NCBI GenBank assembly: GCA_049324535.1
Contig: JBMOOG010000001.1
Coordinates: forward strand, 372,001 to 436,000
Source: JBMOOG01 sp049324535
Lineage (GTDB): Bacteria; Pseudomonadota; Alphaproteobacteria; Rhodobacterales; Rhodobacteraceae
Direction of reading: 5' to 3'
Length of the DNA: 64,000 nt
Of the stretch, positions 51,731 through 60,659 are shown piece by piece (position 1 is the stretch's first letter; each line of letters starts with the position of its first letter). The position numbers and the translations under genes are program-made. Below the pieces are notes generated by a model. That model worked only from the letters and a program-made list of their open reading frames with translations. It was not told where the DNA came from and did no database searches.

Positions 51731-52540
51731 ATGTCGCTTTCCGTCGCTGGCAAGACCGCCATCGTCACCGGTGCCGCCAAGGGAATCGGCCTCGCCATTG
51801 CCTGGCACCTCGTCGATCGCGGCGCACGGGTGATGTTCGCGGACGCGGACGAGGAGAGGCTGGTGGCCGAGGTGGGCGAGGCCGCCGAGAAGGAAGGCGC
51901 GGTCCGCTACTTCGCCGGGGATCTCTGCAAGAAGCTGACGGTTGCCAACCTGCTTTCGGCCACGGTCGAGGCCTTCGACCGCATCGACGTGGTGGTGAAT
52001 TCCGGCCGGCAGATCCTGCCGTCGGACCCGCTCAACCCCGAGGACGAAAGCCTCGAGGCGATGCTGCGGCACAATCTGCTGACGCCCCTGCGGGTCTGCC
52101 AGATGGCCGCCCGCCGCATGATCGCCCAGGCCGAGCGCGACGGGCAGGAAGAGGGCCCGGTCGGCACACTCATCAACCTCTCCACCATCGCGGCGCGTCG
52201 CGCGCAGAGCGATCTTCTGGCCTATTCGGTTGCGGGCGCCGCCATCGATCAGGCGACGCGGTCGCTGGCGGTGGCGCTGGCACCGCACCGGATCCGGGTC
52301 AACGCCGTCGCCTTCGGCAGCGTTATGAGCGCGAGCCTGCAGAATTCGCTCAAGGACCACCCCGACTGGCGCAAGCGCATCACCGACGGGACGCCGATGG
52401 GGCGAATCGCGGCGCCGAACGAACTGGCCGAGGTCGTGCAGTTTCTCGCCTCGGACGGGTCGGGCTTCATGACGGGCCAGGTGCTGACGGTCGACGGCGG
52501 GCGCAGCCTGATCGACCCGGTGGACGCCCCGGCGCACTAG
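51731..52540 (+). CDS. SDR-family protein lacking the catalytic lysine
   Basis: This 269-residue Rossmann protein has the cofactor motif VTGAAKGIGLAIA, an altered NNAG motif (VVVNSGRQIL), and INLSTIAARR carrying the catalytic Ser. The Tyr-x3-Lys motif is YSVAG, so Lys is replaced by Gly. The C-terminus FMTGQVLTVDGG is typical of SDRs. It may bind NAD(P) but catalyse poorly or differently. It lies 31 bases after the methyltransferase gene and faces a lipoprotein gene convergently. Confidence 0.88.
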   Translation: MSLSVAGKTAIVTGAAKGIGLAIAWHLVDRGARVMFADADEERLVAEVGEAAEKEGAVRYFAGDLCKKLTVANLLSATVEAFDRIDVVVNSGRQILPSDPLNPEDESLEAMLRHNLLTPLRVCQMAARRMIAQAERDGQEEGPVGTLINLSTIAARRAQSDLLAYSVAGAAIDQATRSLAVALAPHRIRVNAVAFGSVMSASLQNSLKDHPDWRKRITDGTPMGRIAAPNELAEVVQFLASDGSGFMTGQVLTVDGGRSLIDPVDAPAH

Positions 52541-52550
52541 GGCGCGGCGG

Positions 52551-52949
52551 TCAGCCGTTTTCGGGGTAGAGCGCCTTGCACTGGGCGATGACCGACTGGG
52601 CCTGACGCAGAAGCCGGGCCTGCCTGGCCTTGAGCCCGTCGAGCTTGCGCCGTTCGACCACCGGATCGATGGGCACGTTGCGCTCGCGCACCTCGTAGTC
52701 CTGCTCGGGGCACAGGCGGGGCTCGGCCGGAAGTCCCGGCTTGGCGGGCCGGACCGGATAGCACGGCACCCATTCGATCGTCGGCACCTCGTAGCTTTCG
52801 ATCGCGTAGCCGCGGGCAAGGTTGCCCTCGACCTCGGCGATCAGACGCTCGACGGTGCGCAGCTCGCGCGTGTTCGACTGGATGCACTGCTCCTGCGGGG
52901 TGCCGCAGGCGGCCAGCACAAGGGCGAGTCCGACGATCGCTTTCCGCAT
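52551..52949 (-). CDS. Small lipoprotein of unknown function (twin 1)
   Basis: This 132-residue protein has a signal peptide and lipobox (LALVLAACGT). It shares blocks with the gene upstream: VERLIAEVEGNLARGY, a Cys-containing middle, and NVPIDPVVERRKLDGL followed by a helix ending in Cys. It is probably an outer- or inner-membrane lipoprotein. No function is known. It lies 15 bases downstream of its twin in one operon. Confidence 0.8.
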   Translation of the reverse strand: MRKAIVGLALVLAACGTPQEQCIQSNTRELRTVERLIAEVEGNLARGYAIESYEVPTIEWVPCYPVRPAKPGLPAEPRLCPEQDYEVRERNVPIDPVVERRKLDGLKARQARLLRQAQSVIAQCKALYPENG

Positions 52950-52964
52950 CGGTCCCGTCTCCCG

Positions 52965-53318
52965 TCAGCCGCTGCAGGCGGCCATTTCGCGCGCGGCCTG
53001 GGCGCGCAGGGCCTCGGCCCGCGATTCAAGAAGCGCCAGCCGCCGCTTCTCGGCCGCCGGATCGACCGGAACCGCCCGGCCGCGGGACTGAGCGTCGGTG
53101 CAGAGGCTGAGCCCCACATTGTCGGTGATGCCGCCGAGGCAAAGATCGAGACCCGCGCCACCCGAAGGCGCGTAGGTGTAGCCGCGAGCGAGATTCTGGC
53201 GGGTCTGGGCGATCAGATCCTCGACCTTCGCCAGTTCCCGCGCCGCCGGCGAGGAACAGGGCGCTGTGCAGGAGAGAAGGGCCAGGGGAAGCAGGACAAA
53301 CGCGACTCGCACCATCAT
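52965..53318 (-). CDS. Small lipoprotein of unknown function (twin 2)
   Basis: This protein of about 117 residues starts MMVRVAFVLLPLALLSCTAP, with the lipobox LLSC. It matches twin 1 over VEDLIAQTRQNLARGY and AVPVDPAAEKRRLALL plus the Cys-ended C-terminal helix. An alternative ATG at 53315 differs by one codon. It is divergent from hemF, with 64 bases between the starts. Confidence 0.78.
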   Translation of the reverse strand: MMVRVAFVLLPLALLSCTAPCSSPAARELAKVEDLIAQTRQNLARGYTYAPSGGAGLDLCLGGITDNVGLSLCTDAQSRGRAVPVDPAAEKRRLALLESRAEALRAQAAREMAACSG

Positions 53319-53382
53319 GATCTCAGGATAGCGCAGCCCCGGCGTTCCTGCTAGGCAGACCCGGCAATCGGGGGGAAAACCC

Positions 53383-54252
53383 ATGACCAGCGATTTCGAG
53401 GAACGCAAGGCGCGGGCATCGGACTGGTTCCGCAGTCTGCGGGACCGCATCGTGGCGGCCTTCGAGGCGCTTGAGGATCGCGGGCCGGGCCGCGCCGGTC
53501 CCGGCCGGTTCGAGATGACGCCCACGATCCGCGACGGCGGCGAGGGCGGCGGCGGTCTGATGAGCGTCATGCGCGGCGGGCGGGTGTTCGAGAAGGTGGG
53601 CGTCAACGTCTCGACGGTCTTCGGCACGCTGGGCGCGCGCGCGCAGAAGGCGATGGCGGCGCGCGGTGTTCCCGGCATGGCCGAGGATCCGCGGTTCTGG
53701 GCCTCGGGGATCAGCCTCGTCGCGCACATGCAGAACCCGAAGGCTCCGGCGGTGCACATGAACACCCGCATGTTCTGGACGCCGCACGCCTGGTGGTTCG
53801 GCGGCGGGTCCGACCTCAATCCCTGCATCGAGTATCCCGAGGATACGGCGGCCTTCCACGCGGTGCTGAAGGCGGCCTGCGACGCGCATGATCCCGGCTA
53901 CTATCCCCGGTTCAAGGCCTGGGCGGACGAGTATTTCTTCGTCCCGCACCGGGGCCGCGCCCGCGGCGTGGGCGGGGTCTTCTTCGACGATCTGAACACC
54001 GGCGACTGGGACGCGGACTTCGCCTTCACCCGTTCGGTGGGCGAGGCCTTCCTGCCGGCCTTCCTGCCGCTGGCCGAGGCCCACATGGCCGACCCCTTCA
54101 CCGAGGCCGACCGCGACGTGCAGCTTGTGCACCGCGGGCTCTACGCCGAATACAACCTCGTCTACGACCGCGGCACCAGGTTCGGGCTGGAGACCGGGCA
54201 CAACGCCGAAGCGGTGCTGATGAGCCTGCCGCCGGTCGCCAAGTGGCCGTGA
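53383..54252 (+). CDS. hemF: Oxygen-dependent coproporphyrinogen III oxidase
   Basis: This 289-residue enzyme is the aerobic counterpart of HemN, turning coproporphyrinogen III into protoporphyrinogen IX with O2. Landmarks are GRVFEKVGVNVSTVFG, WFGGGSDLNP, GRARGVGGVFFDDL and the C-terminal YNLVYDRGTRFGLETGHN. Length and motifs are complete. The genome therefore keeps both routes, and the anaerobic one sits beside the FNR box. Confidence 0.97.
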   Translation: MTSDFEERKARASDWFRSLRDRIVAAFEALEDRGPGRAGPGRFEMTPTIRDGGEGGGGLMSVMRGGRVFEKVGVNVSTVFGTLGARAQKAMAARGVPGMAEDPRFWASGISLVAHMQNPKAPAVHMNTRMFWTPHAWWFGGGSDLNPCIEYPEDTAAFHAVLKAACDAHDPGYYPRFKAWADEYFFVPHRGRARGVGGVFFDDLNTGDWDADFAFTRSVGEAFLPAFLPLAEAHMADPFTEADRDVQLVHRGLYAEYNLVYDRGTRFGLETGHNAEAVLMSLPPVAKWP

Positions 54253-54402
54253 CGCTGCGTTCCGGCGGGAACCCGCGCGCCCTCGCGTCCCGCATGGGCG
54301 GTGCGGCGCCGGGTCGCCGGATCCCGGAAACCTGATCCCGCACTGCCGGTTCCTTCCTTGTCTGCCGCGCGACACAGCGGCACCAAACCGAAGGAGAACG
54401 AC

Positions 54403-54888
54403 ATGCGAGTTCCGTTTCTTGCCGCCGTCCTGGCGACCAGCACCCTCCTTGCCGCTCAGCCCGGCCTGGCCAAGACCAAGGTCAGGGAGGTCGATGTGAC
54501 GGCCGATATCGCGGCGATCCAGAACCCGAAGGCGGCGGCCTTCTGGGCGAACGCCGCCGACGACCTCGAGAACGCCATCGTGGCCCGGCTGACCGACCGC
54601 CTGTCGCAGGACGAAGGCGTGAAGGTGGCCGTGGACCTCGACGAGATCTCGCTGGCCAACAGCTACGAATCCGCCGCCGGCATCGCCGAGTCGAGCCTTT
54701 CGGGATCGGTCAAGGTGCTGGCCGACAACGGCTCGGACAACACCCGCGTCTACGACCTGACCGTGCGCTTCGACCGGGCCTATCTGCCGGCAGGCGTGGA
54801 TCTGGCCGCCGTCACCACGGACAGCCCTGATCACTACCGGGCGCTGATCGACGGCTTCGCCGATCAGGTGGTCCAGAGCGTGAAATAG
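54403..54888 (+). CDS. Secreted protein of unknown function
   Basis: This 161-residue protein has a signal peptide ending near QPGLA-KTK. The mature part has a helical block (FWANAADDLENAIVARLTDRL) and beta strands (VKVAVDLDEISLANSYES, YDLTVRFDRAYL), the sort of small periplasmic domain seen in several Rhodobacterales proteins without a known role. AAGGAG precedes the ATG. It is convergent with hemE. Confidence 0.75.
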   Translation: MRVPFLAAVLATSTLLAAQPGLAKTKVREVDVTADIAAIQNPKAAAFWANAADDLENAIVARLTDRLSQDEGVKVAVDLDEISLANSYESAAGIAESSLSGSVKVLADNGSDNTRVYDLTVRFDRAYLPAGVDLAAVTTDSPDHYRALIDGFADQVVQSVK

Positions 54889-54913
54889 GCCCGGGATCCC
54901 TCGGGCGGGCCGG

Positions 54914-55957
54914 TCAGGCGGCGGACGCCCCGGCCCGGACCGTCTCGATCATCACCCGGACGTTGTCCGGGTCGGCCTCGGGCGTGATTCCATGCCCGAG
55001 GTTGAAGATGTGGGGCCCGGCGGAAAAGGCCTCGACCACCCGGCGGGTTCCCTCGACCAGCGCCGCGCCGCCGGTGACCAGAAGCGCCGGGTCGAGGTTG
55101 CCCTGCACGCAGCCGTCCTTCTGCACGTTGGCGGCCGCCCACTGGGCGTTGACCGAATTGTCGAGCGCCACGCAGTCGGCGCCTGTGGCCCGGGCGAAGC
55201 CCGCGTAGCGCGCGCCCGCCTCGCGCGGGAAGGCAATCACCGGCAGGCCCGGATGGCGCGCCTTCAGCGCCGCGATGATCCGCTTCGCCGGGGCAAGCGC
55301 GAAATCGTCGAAGTCCTGGCCCCGGAGGCTTCCGGCCCAGCTGTCGAAGAGCTTGACCACCTCGGCCCCGGCGTCCACCTGCCGCGACAGGTAGTCGATC
55401 GTGGCCTCGGTCAGAAGGTCGATCAGGGCCTCGAAGGTGGCGCGGTCCTCGGCCTTCAGCCGGTGCGCCGGTCCCTGGTCCGGCGTGCCGCGCCCGGCGA
55501 CCATGTAGGTCGCCACGGTCCAGGGCGCGCCGGCGAAGCCGATCAGGGTCGTCTCGCGCGGCAGTTCCCGCGACAGGATGCGGACCGTCTCGTAGACCGG
55601 GGCGAGGCGGTCGTGGATGGCGTCCGCGCCCTTCAGCCGTGCCAGATCCGCGGCCGAGGTCACCGTCGAGAGCCGCGGGCCTTCGCCCGTCTCGAACCAG
55701 AGATCGGCCCCGAGCGCCTGACAGATCAGCAGGATGTCGGCAAAGAGGATCGCCGCGTCGAACCCGTAGCGGCGGATCGGCTGCAGCGTCACCTCGGCGG
55801 CAAGCTCGGGCGTGTAGCACAGGGACAGGAAATCCCCGGCCTTGGCCCGCGTGGCGCGATACTCCGGCAGGTAGCGGCCCGCCTGACGCATCATCCAGAT
55901 CGGCGGCACCGGCAGCACCTCGCCCTTCAGCGCGCGCAGGATGGTCTTGTCGGTCAT
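54914..55957 (-). CDS. hemE: Uroporphyrinogen decarboxylase
   Basis: This 347-residue enzyme decarboxylates uroporphyrinogen III to coproporphyrinogen III. Signatures are PIWMMRQAGRYLPEYR, GADLWFETGEG, IGFAGAPWTVATYM and GHGITPEADPDNV near the end. It is divergent from hemC with a 95-base shared region. Confidence 0.97.
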   Translation of the reverse strand: MTDKTILRALKGEVLPVPPIWMMRQAGRYLPEYRATRAKAGDFLSLCYTPELAAEVTLQPIRRYGFDAAILFADILLICQALGADLWFETGEGPRLSTVTSAADLARLKGADAIHDRLAPVYETVRILSRELPRETTLIGFAGAPWTVATYMVAGRGTPDQGPAHRLKAEDRATFEALIDLLTEATIDYLSRQVDAGAEVVKLFDSWAGSLRGQDFDDFALAPAKRIIAALKARHPGLPVIAFPREAGARYAGFARATGADCVALDNSVNAQWAAANVQKDGCVQGNLDPALLVTGGAALVEGTRRVVEAFSAGPHIFNLGHGITPEADPDNVRVMIETVRAGASAA

Positions 55958-56052
55958 GGGACACTCCTTTTGCGCCCTTTCAGCGCGGGCCGCGGCGCGA
56001 TGTCAAGCGCGCCCCCATTGCGCGGGCCATATGACGCGTTTATGCCGGATCC

Positions 56053-57003
56053 ATGCAGATGCCCGACGCCTCCCGCCCGTTGAAAATCGGAACCCGCGGT
56101 TCGCCGCTCGCGCTGGCCCAGGCGCACGAGACGCGCCGCCGCCTGATGGCCGCGCATGGCCTGCCGGAAGAGGCCTTCGAGATCGTGGTGATCCACACCA
56201 CCGGCGACAACCGGGCGCTCATCGCCGCCGACCGGCCGCTGAAGGAGATCGGCAACAAGGGCCTCTTCACCAAGGAGATCGAGGAGGCGCTGATCGCCGG
56301 CCGCATCGACATCGCGGTCCATTCGATGAAGGACGTGCCGACGGTCCAGCCCGAGGGGCTGATGCTCGGCGCCTACCTGCCGCGGGAAGACGTGCGCGAC
56401 GCCTTCGTCTCTCCGACGGTCGCGCGCCTTGCCGACCTGCCCGAAGGCGCGGTCGTCGGCTCGTCGAGCCTGCGCCGGCGCGCGCAGCTTGCCCACCGGC
56501 GGCCGGACCTGCGGCTCGTCGAGTTCCGCGGCAACGTGCAGACGCGCCTGCGCAAGCTGGACGAAGGCGTGGCGGTCGCGACCTTCCTCGCCATGGCCGG
56601 GCTGAACCGCCTCGGCATGGCGCAGGTGGCGCGCGCGGCGATCGAACCCGAAGAGATGCTGCCCGCCGTCGCGCAGGGGGCGATCGGGATCGAGCGGCGC
56701 TCGGCGGACACGGCGACCGCCGCGCTGATCGAGCCGATCCACGACGCGCCGACCGCCACGCGGCTCGCCGCCGAGCGCGCCTTCCTCGCCGCGCTCGACG
56801 GCTCCTGCGAGACGCCGATCGCCGCGCTCGCGACACTCGAGGGCAACACGCTGCGCCTGCGGGGCGAGATCCTGCGCCCCGACGGGTCCGAGGCGATCGC
56901 GGACACGATCACCGTGCCCGCGTCCGAGGCCGCATCGGCCGGTGAGGCCCTCGCCCGCGGCCTGCTGTCCCGCGCGCCCGCCGGCTTCTTCGCCTGGCGC
57001 TGA
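56053..57003 (+). CDS. hemC: Porphobilinogen deaminase (hydroxymethylbilane synthase)
   Basis: This 316-residue enzyme joins four porphobilinogens. LKIGTRGSPLALAQA opens the protein. HSMKDVPT, SSLRRRAQL and EFRGNVQTRLRKL follow, with the dipyrromethane-binding Cys in LDGSCETPIA. An in-frame ATG at 56059 is an alternative start. It ends 64 bases from the convergent FAD-linked dehydrogenase with a repeat between. Confidence 0.97.
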   Translation: MQMPDASRPLKIGTRGSPLALAQAHETRRRLMAAHGLPEEAFEIVVIHTTGDNRALIAADRPLKEIGNKGLFTKEIEEALIAGRIDIAVHSMKDVPTVQPEGLMLGAYLPREDVRDAFVSPTVARLADLPEGAVVGSSSLRRRAQLAHRRPDLRLVEFRGNVQTRLRKLDEGVAVATFLAMAGLNRLGMAQVARAAIEPEEMLPAVAQGAIGIERRSADTATAALIEPIHDAPTATRLAAERAFLAALDGSCETPIAALATLEGNTLRLRGEILRPDGSEAIADTITVPASEAASAGEALARGLLSRAPAGFFAWR

Positions 57004-57005
57004 GC

Positions 57006-57066
57006 CCTTCTTCTTCGCACAAATACCCCGCCGGGGGTCCGGGGGCCGCGCAGGCCCCCGGGGCGC
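57006..57066. repeat. Intergenic palindromic repeat, copy B (hemC/FAD oxidase)
   Basis: CCTTCTTCTTCGCAC, then AAATACCCCG, then GGGGGTCCGGGGGCC pairing with GGCCCCCGG. It has the same order as copy A at 9851..9907 and is likewise between convergent genes, so it probably acts as a two-way terminator. Confidence 0.6.
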
Positions 57067-58473
57067 TCAGGGCAGGACCTTGCCGGGATTGAGGATGCCC
57101 GCCGGGTCGAGCGCCGCCTTGATCGCCCGCATCACCTCCAGCGCGACCGGATCCTTGTGCGCGGCCATGGTCGCGCGCTTGGACAGGCCGATGCCGTGCT
57201 CGGCCGAGAAGGATCCCCCGCGGGCCACCGCCTCCTCGGCCACTGCGGCGCGGATCGCGGCGAGATGCGCCGGGTCATCGCGCGAAGGATAGGCCGTGTA
57301 GTGAATGTTGCCGTCGCCCAGATGCGCAACCACCGTCTCGCTCGCCCCCGGATCAAGCTCCGCCAGCCGCCGCGTCATCGCCGCAAGGAACGGCGAAAGC
57401 CCGTCGAGCGGCAGCGCGATGTCGGTATCGACAAGGGGCGGCGTGTTCAGGCTCACCTCGGCGGCGGCCTCGCGCCGCTCCCACATCGCGCGGCGCTGCG
57501 CCTCGGTCCGGGCCACGACCGCGTCGATCACCTCGCCGGCCGCCATCCCCTCGGCCAGTGCCGCCTCGAGCAGCCCGACCAGCGGCAGCGCCCCGTCCGG
57601 GCCCGGGGTCGTATCGCGCGGCATGGTCGAGGCGATCTCGACCAGCAGCGTCGCGGGAGGGGTCTGCGCGAAGGGCGGGCGCAGGTCAGGGCGATAGCGG
57701 GCCAGCCGGGCCATGAAGCTTGCGGGCATGTATTCGAAGGCCTCGACCGCGCCCCCCGACTCAACCTGGAGCCGGTTTAGCAACGCCAGCGCCGCATCAA
57801 GGTCGGGCGCCGCCACGGTGGCGGTAGCGAAGGCGCGGGGCGTCGGCACCAGCTTCAGCACGGCGGCGGTGATGACGCCGAGCGTGCCCTCGGCCCCGAT
57901 CAGCAGGTCGCGCAGATCGTAGCCGGTGTTGTCTTTGTGGAGCGCGCTCATCAGGTTCAGCACCCGGCCGTCGGCCAGCACCGCCTCGATCCCCAGCACC
58001 AGCGCCCGGGTGTTGCCGTAGCGCAGCACGTTCGAGCCGCCGGCGTTGGTGGACAGGAAACCGCCGACCATCGCCGAACCCTTGGCGCCGAAGGTGAGCG
58101 GGAAGGACAGCCCGTGCCCGGCCGCCGCCTCGTGGATGCGGCTCAGGATCACCCCGGCCTCGACCACGGCGACTCGGGCCGCGGGGCGGATCTCGCGGAT
58201 GCGGTTCATGCGGGCCAGCGACAGCATCAGCGCCCCTTCCGCGAAGGTGCCGCCGTTCAGCCCCGTATTGCCGCCGACCGGCACCACGGGAACGCGCGCC
58301 GCCGAGGCCAAGCGCAGCACCTGCGCGACCTCGTCGGTGGACGCGGGCCGTACCACCGCGAGGGGATTCCAGCGGTAGTGGCCCGTCCACTCGCGTCCGA
58401 ATCCCGCCGCGTCCGCGCCGGTCAGCACCTGCGCGGCGCCAAGCGCGGCCCGAAGGTCATCGATCAGGGTCAT
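57067..58473 (-). CDS. FAD-linked D-2-hydroxyacid dehydrogenase (FAD_binding_4/GlcD type)
   Basis: This 468-residue flavoprotein has the VAO-type FAD domain (VPVGGNTGLNGG, FLSTNAGGSNVLRYGN, GAEGTLGVITAAVLKL) and the C-terminal cap with HLGDGNIHYTAYP and SAEHGIGLSKR. These match D-lactate and D-2-hydroxyglutarate dehydrogenases, which pass electrons to another carrier. The exact acid is not clear. The adjacent divergent flavin oxidoreductase could be its partner or unrelated. Confidence 0.88.
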   Translation of the reverse strand: MTLIDDLRAALGAAQVLTGADAAGFGREWTGHYRWNPLAVVRPASTDEVAQVLRLASAARVPVVPVGGNTGLNGGTFAEGALMLSLARMNRIREIRPAARVAVVEAGVILSRIHEAAAGHGLSFPLTFGAKGSAMVGGFLSTNAGGSNVLRYGNTRALVLGIEAVLADGRVLNLMSALHKDNTGYDLRDLLIGAEGTLGVITAAVLKLVPTPRAFATATVAAPDLDAALALLNRLQVESGGAVEAFEYMPASFMARLARYRPDLRPPFAQTPPATLLVEIASTMPRDTTPGPDGALPLVGLLEAALAEGMAAGEVIDAVVARTEAQRRAMWERREAAAEVSLNTPPLVDTDIALPLDGLSPFLAAMTRRLAELDPGASETVVAHLGDGNIHYTAYPSRDDPAHLAAIRAAVAEEAVARGGSFSAEHGIGLSKRATMAAHKDPVALEVMRAIKAALDPAGILNPGKVLP

Positions 58474-58571
58474 CACCGGTCTCCCTCCTGGCGCGGACCG
58501 CGCATCGGGTGGCGCGAACAGGCCAGACCCGGACTGTGCCACGGGCAACCCTGTCCGCATAGGAGGTACGC

Positions 58572-60608
58572 ATGACCACCGATCCGCTGCTGCAACCCTT
58601 CCGGCTCAAGCATCTGGTGCTCAGGAACCGGGTGATGTCCACCGCGCACGAGCCCGCCTATTCCGAGGGCGGACTGCCGGGGGAACGCTACCGGCTCTAC
58701 CACCGGGAAAAGGCGCGCGGCGGCCTGGCGCTGACCATGACCGCGGGCTCGGCGGTGGTCAGCCGCGACAGCCCGCAGGCCTTCGGCAATCTCGAGCTCT
58801 GGCGCGACGAGGCGGTGGCGCCGCTGGCCCGGCTGGCCGAGGACTGCCACGAGTTCGGCTGCGCGGTGATGATCCAGATCACCCATCTCGGCCGGCGCAC
58901 GGGCTGGAACCGCGGCGACTGGCTTCCGGTCCTTTCGGCCAGCCCGGTGCGCGAGCCGGCCCATCGGTCCTTCCCCAAGGAGGCCGAGGACTGGGACCTC
59001 GACCGCATCATCGCCGACTACGCGGCGGCGGCCGAGCGGGTGCAGGCGGCGGGTCTCGACGGGCTCGAGTTCGAGGCCTACGGGCACCTGATGGACAGCT
59101 TCTGGTCGCCCGCGACCAACCGCCGGCAGGACGACTGGGGCGGCAGTCTCGACAACCGCCTGCGCTTCACCTGGGCGGTTCTCGACGCGGTGCGCGCGAC
59201 GGTGGGACCGGACTTCATCGTCGGCATCCGCATGGTGGCGGACGAGGACTGGGACCGCGGCCTGTCGCGCGCCGAGGGCGTCGCGATCGCGCAACGGCTC
59301 GCCGCCAGCGGCAAGGTCGATTTCCTGAACGTGATCCGCGGGCACATCGACACCGACGCGGCGCTGACCGGGGTGATCCCGGTCGCCGGCATGGCCTCGG
59401 CGCCCCATCTCGACTTCGCGGGCGAGGTGCGCGCGGCCACGGGCTGCGCGGTCTTCCATGCGGCGCGCATCCCCGACGTGGCGACCGCGCGCCACGCGGT
59501 CGCGTCGGGCAAGCTCGACATGGTGGGGATGACGCGGGCGCACCTGGCCGACCCGCACATCGTGGCCCGGGTCGAGCGCGGCGAGGAGGACCGGATACGC
59601 CCCTGCGTGGGCGCGACCTATTGCCTCGACCGCATCTACGAGGGCGGCGAGGCGCTGTGCATCCACAACGCCGCCACGGGGCGCGAAGCCTCGATCCCGC
59701 ATCGCATCGCGCGCGCGCCCGCCCCGCGGCGGGTCGTCGTGGTCGGCGCGGGTCCGGCCGGGCTCGAGGCCGCCCGCGTGGCGCTGGAACGCGGCCACGC
59801 GGTGACCGTGCTCGAGGCCGCCGACCGGCCGGGCGGGCAGGTCAACCTTCTGGCGGCCAACCCCCGGCGGCGCGAGATGGCGGCGATCGTCGGCTGGCGT
59901 CTCGACGAGATCGCGCGGATGGGCGGCACGATCCGCTGCAACGTGCTGGCCGAGGCCGGGGACGTGCTGGCGCTGGCGCCCGAGGTCGTGGTGATCGCCA
60001 CCGGCGGGCTGCCGCAACCGCCGGAGATGACCGGGGCCGACCTCGCGGTGTCAAGCTGGGATCTGATCGCCGGCGCGGTCCGGCCGCAGGGCCGGGTGCT
60101 GGTCTATGACGACGGGGGCGGCCACGCCGGCATGACCGCGGCCGAGATGGCCGCGCGGGCCGGTGCGCAGGTGGAACTGGTCACGCCCGAGCGGTTCTTC
60201 GCGCCCGACATCGGGGGCATGAACCACGCCCCCTACATGCGCGCCTTCCACGAGACCGGGGTGACGATCACCATCAACACACGCCTGCGCGGGCTGCGCC
60301 GGTCGGGCAACGCGCTTGTCGCCGACTTCGGCTCGGACTTCGCGCCCGGCTGGTCCGGCACCCGCGAGGCCGATCTGGTGGTGGTGGAACACGGCACCCT
60401 GCCCGCCGATGATCTCTACTTCGCGCTGAAGCCGCTGAGCCGCAACCGGGGCGAGGTGGACTATGGGGCGCTGGTCGCCGCGGGCGATCCCTTCCCCGAG
60501 CGGAACCAGGCCGGTGCCTTCACGCTCTACCGGATCGGTGACGCCGTGGCCGCCCGCAACATCCACGCGGGGATCTATGACGCCCTGAGGCTCGGGATAC
60601 GGGTCTGA
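58572..60608 (+). CDS. TMADH/OYE-family NADH:flavin oxidoreductase with an incomplete Fe-S motif
   Basis: This 678-residue protein has an N-terminal FMN TIM barrel (residues about 1-370, with QITHLGRRTGW and DGLEFEAYGHLMDSF) followed by a C-terminal pyridine-nucleotide domain (VVVVGAGPAGLEAARVALER). It is related to trimethylamine dehydrogenase, 2,4-dienoyl-CoA reductase and N-methyl-amino-acid demethylases such as DgcA. The Fe-S loop reads CVGATYC-x11-C, so Ala stands at the second of the four Cys positions (C-x2-C-x2-C normally). A methylated-amine or betaine substrate is plausible but unproven. Confidence 0.85.
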   Translation: MTTDPLLQPFRLKHLVLRNRVMSTAHEPAYSEGGLPGERYRLYHREKARGGLALTMTAGSAVVSRDSPQAFGNLELWRDEAVAPLARLAEDCHEFGCAVMIQITHLGRRTGWNRGDWLPVLSASPVREPAHRSFPKEAEDWDLDRIIADYAAAAERVQAAGLDGLEFEAYGHLMDSFWSPATNRRQDDWGGSLDNRLRFTWAVLDAVRATVGPDFIVGIRMVADEDWDRGLSRAEGVAIAQRLAASGKVDFLNVIRGHIDTDAALTGVIPVAGMASAPHLDFAGEVRAATGCAVFHAARIPDVATARHAVASGKLDMVGMTRAHLADPHIVARVERGEEDRIRPCVGATYCLDRIYEGGEALCIHNAATGREASIPHRIARAPAPRRVVVVGAGPAGLEAARVALERGHAVTVLEAADRPGGQVNLLAANPRRREMAAIVGWRLDEIARMGGTIRCNVLAEAGDVLALAPEVVVIATGGLPQPPEMTGADLAVSSWDLIAGAVRPQGRVLVYDDGGGHAGMTAAEMAARAGAQVELVTPERFFAPDIGGMNHAPYMRAFHETGVTITINTRLRGLRRSGNALVADFGSDFAPGWSGTREADLVVVEHGTLPADDLYFALKPLSRNRGEVDYGALVAAGDPFPERNQAGAFTLYRIGDAVAARNIHAGIYDALRLGIRV

Positions 60609-60659
60609 CCGGCGTGTTGCCGGCGGACGCCGGCGGCCGGCACGCCTCGGCGCCCGGCC

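Noticed and set aside
54253..54402. Inverted GC-rich segments after hemF as a terminator
   Set aside because: The partial pairings are interrupted and lack a U-tract, so I could not define a stem.
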